34,299 bases of DNA from contig JAQQAM010000214.1 in assembly GCA_028532905.1 (NCBI GenBank), forward strand, positions 1 to 34,299, given 5' to 3'. The notes under the pieces are model-generated. The model saw only the letters and a list, made by a program, of their open reading frames with translations, was not told where the DNA came from and did not search any database. The stretch comes from Spirochaetales bacterium (GTDB taxonomy: Bacteria; Spirochaetota; Spirochaetia; DSM-2461). Each line of letters starts with the position of its first letter. The first letter of the stretch is position 1. The translations under genes were made by a program, and so were the position numbers. Shown here piece after piece: positions 32,963-34,299 of the stretch.

Positions 32963-34299
32963 ATGTCAGAAACAATGAATTCCAAACATTACCGCAGAAA
33001 AATAAAGGAGCTGACTCTCCTATTCGAAATCAGTCAGATTCTGGAGCAGGATCTTGACCTGAAAGAGGTCATCAATCCCCTTCTTGAACCCCTAGCCGAA
33101 AACATAGGTATGGAGCGGGGAACCATAACGCTCCTGAACAGAAAAACCGGCGAAATATCCATTGAAGCAGCCTACGGCCTTTCAAGAGAAGAGCAGATCA
33201 AGGGCCGTTACAAAATTGGAGAAGGTGTTACGGGAAAAGTTGTTCAGACCGGTCAGCCCATGATCATTCCCGATATTGATGAAGAACCCTCCTTTCTGGA
33301 CCGTACGGGGGCCAGAAAAAGCAGAAAGAAGACTTCCTTTATCTGTGTTCCCATTAAAAGCGGGAATTCTGTGATCGGTGCATTCAGTGTTGACAGACCC
33401 TATCAGGAATCCAGCCTGGATCTTGAAGATGATGTCCGGCTTCTGACAATTGTAGCCTCCATGATCGCCCGGGCGGTAAAGCTCAGACAGCGTTCGGAGG
33501 AAGAGAAAGAGAAACTTGTAGAGGAAAATACAAGACTCCAGAATGAACTGAAAGACCGTTTTCAGCCGGATAATATGATCGGCAGCTCCCCTGCCATGCA
33601 GGAAGTGTTCGACCTGATCGCCCAGGTGTCAAAAAGTGAAGCCACTGTCCTGATCAGAGGAGAGAGCGGAACGGGTAAAGAACTCGTAGCCCATGCGATC
33701 CATTACAACAGCCTGCGGGCGGAAAAACCTTTTATAAAGGTGAACTGTGCAGCCCTTCCGGAAAGTGTCATCGAAAGCGAACTCTTCGGCCATGAGAAAG
33801 GAGCCTTCACGGGGGCCCTGGCCACCAGAAAAGGACGTTTCGAGATGGCTGACGGGGGTACCATTTTCCTCGATGAAATCGGAGAGCTCTCGGCCATGAC
33901 TCAGGTCAAGCTTCTGAGAGTGCTGCAGGAAAGAGAAATTGAACGTGTGGGCGGTTCGGAAACCATCAAGGTCAATGTCAGGGTCATTGCGGCCACCAAC
34001 AGAAACCTGGAAGAGGAAATTGCTGCCGGCTCCTTCCGGGAAGACCTCTACTACAGGCTGAATGTTTTTCCCGTTCATATTCCCCCCTTGAGAGAGAGAA
34101 AAACGGATATAATGCTCCTGGCCGACTTTTTTACGGAAAAATACAGCAGAAAGAACAGGAAAACCGTTAAAAGAATCTCCAGTTCAGCCATAGACCTGAT
34201 TATGAGCTACCACTGGCCCGGCAATGTACGGGAACTGGAGAACTGTATTGAAAGAGCCTCCCTCCTCAGCACCGATCAGGTCATCCATGCCTATCATCT
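32963..34299 (+). CDS. Sigma-54-dependent activator with GAF domain (NifA-like), 3' partial
   Basis: An enhancer-binding activator of RNA polymerase sigma-54. Order of domains: N-terminal GAF domain (about 10-175; [47 protein letters not shown]), short linker coiled coil (about 178-200), then the AAA+ domain beginning at [12 protein letters not shown]. The AAA+ part has Walker A GESGTGKE, the sigma-54 contact loop GAFTGA ([13 protein letters not shown]), Walker [13 protein letters not shown] and the arginine region [13 protein letters not shown]. The window ends in the C-terminal part of the AAA+ lid ([15 protein letters not shown]), so the Fis-type DNA-binding domain is missing. The layout is that of NifA/NorR-like regulators; the target genes are outside the window. 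ATG choice: 32963 fits the promoter; 32948 and 32975 are alternatives. No Shine-Dalgarno is visible for any. Confidence 0.93.
   Translation, partial: MSETMNSKHYRRKIKELTLLFEISQILEQDLDLKEVINPLLEPLAENIGMERGTITLLNRKTGEISIEAAYGLSREEQIKGRYKIGEGVTGKVVQTGQPMIIPDIDEEPSFLDRTGARKSRKKTSFICVPIKSGNSVIGAFSVDRPYQESSLDLEDDVRLLTIVASMIARAVKLRQRSEEEKEKLVEENTRLQNELKDRFQPDNMIGSSPAMQEVFDLIAQVSKSEATVLIRGESGTGKELVAHAIHYNSLRAEKPFIKVNCAALPESVIESELFGHEKGAFTGALATRKGRFEMADGGTIFLDEIGELSAMTQVKLLRVLQEREIERVGGSETIKVNVRVIAATNRNLEEEIAAGSFREDLYYRLNVFPVHIPPLRERKTDIMLLADFFTEKYSRKNRKTVKRISSSAIDLIMSYHWPGNVRELENCIERASLLSTDQVIHAYH

Noticed and set aside
1-34299. tRNA, rRNA genes or CRISPR arrays
   Set aside because: I saw no cloverleaf-like clusters, rRNA segments or regularly spaced repeats in the non-coding stretches, which are short.

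Overview
The window reads as a piece of a spirochaete chromosome (class Spirochaetia, probably a free-living anaerobic or marine lineage). This is inferred from gene content: a 61-residue bacterial histone-fold protein, an S21 of spirochaetal type, two large methyl-accepting chemotaxis proteins, a tripartite tricarboxylate (TTT) transporter and a spirochaete-like RecJ/M23/S21 cluster. No rRNA, tRNA or CRISPR array was seen, so the genus is not assigned. Base composition is moderate (about half GC by eye). Most genes are tightly packed, often overlapping by 4-16 bp.

Layout. (1) 1-3435: a tctC(partial)-tctB-tctA carboxylate uptake operon, with a strong hairpin plus T-run between tctC and tctB and a terminator after tctA. 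(2) 3449-8518: a minus-strand histone-fold gene with its own terminator, a plus-strand DUF4105 membrane protein, an M16C zinc peptidase that overlaps it tail to tail, and a membrane-anchored rhodanese lacking its catalytic Cys. (3) 8636-13281, minus strand: pyrimidine-nucleoside phosphorylase, RecJ, an M23 peptidase and rpsU in one overlapping chain. The rpsU start is apparently ATC. (4) 13409-16908, minus strand: recO, a Cache-type MCP and thpR; lon runs divergently from recO. (5) 19399-23318: an accessory patch with a GC-rich nested palindrome, a RhuM-family gene, a 206-bp degraded copy of part of a pRiA4b ORF-3 family gene, a lipoprotein, and then the intact pRiA4b ORF-3 gene. (6) 23608-27811: a YfcC/DcuC-family carrier, a MocR-type regulator that has lost its PLP-binding residues, and a tocopherol cyclase-family protein overlapping it tail to tail. 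(7) 27975-29903: a second MCP. (8) 30005-32871: a biotin uptake operon (BirA-like regulator, BioY, ECF ATPase, ECF transmembrane protein). (9) 32963-end: a GAF/AAA+ sigma-54 activator (NifA-like), cut by the window edge.

The most interesting unit is the biotin operon. Its first gene keeps the BirA winged helix and overall ligase fold, but both catalytic signatures are eroded (GRGRRGR to GLGRDEN; KWPND to TYEGN). A near-ideal BirA operator (GTTAACC-N15-GGTTAAC) overlaps its own start codon. This suggests a BirA paralogue turned into a dedicated, autoregulating biotin-uptake repressor. Other points deserving a check are the histone-fold protein, the non-AUG rpsU start, the PLP-dead MocR regulator and possibly leaderless mRNAs for the BirA-like and NifA-like genes.
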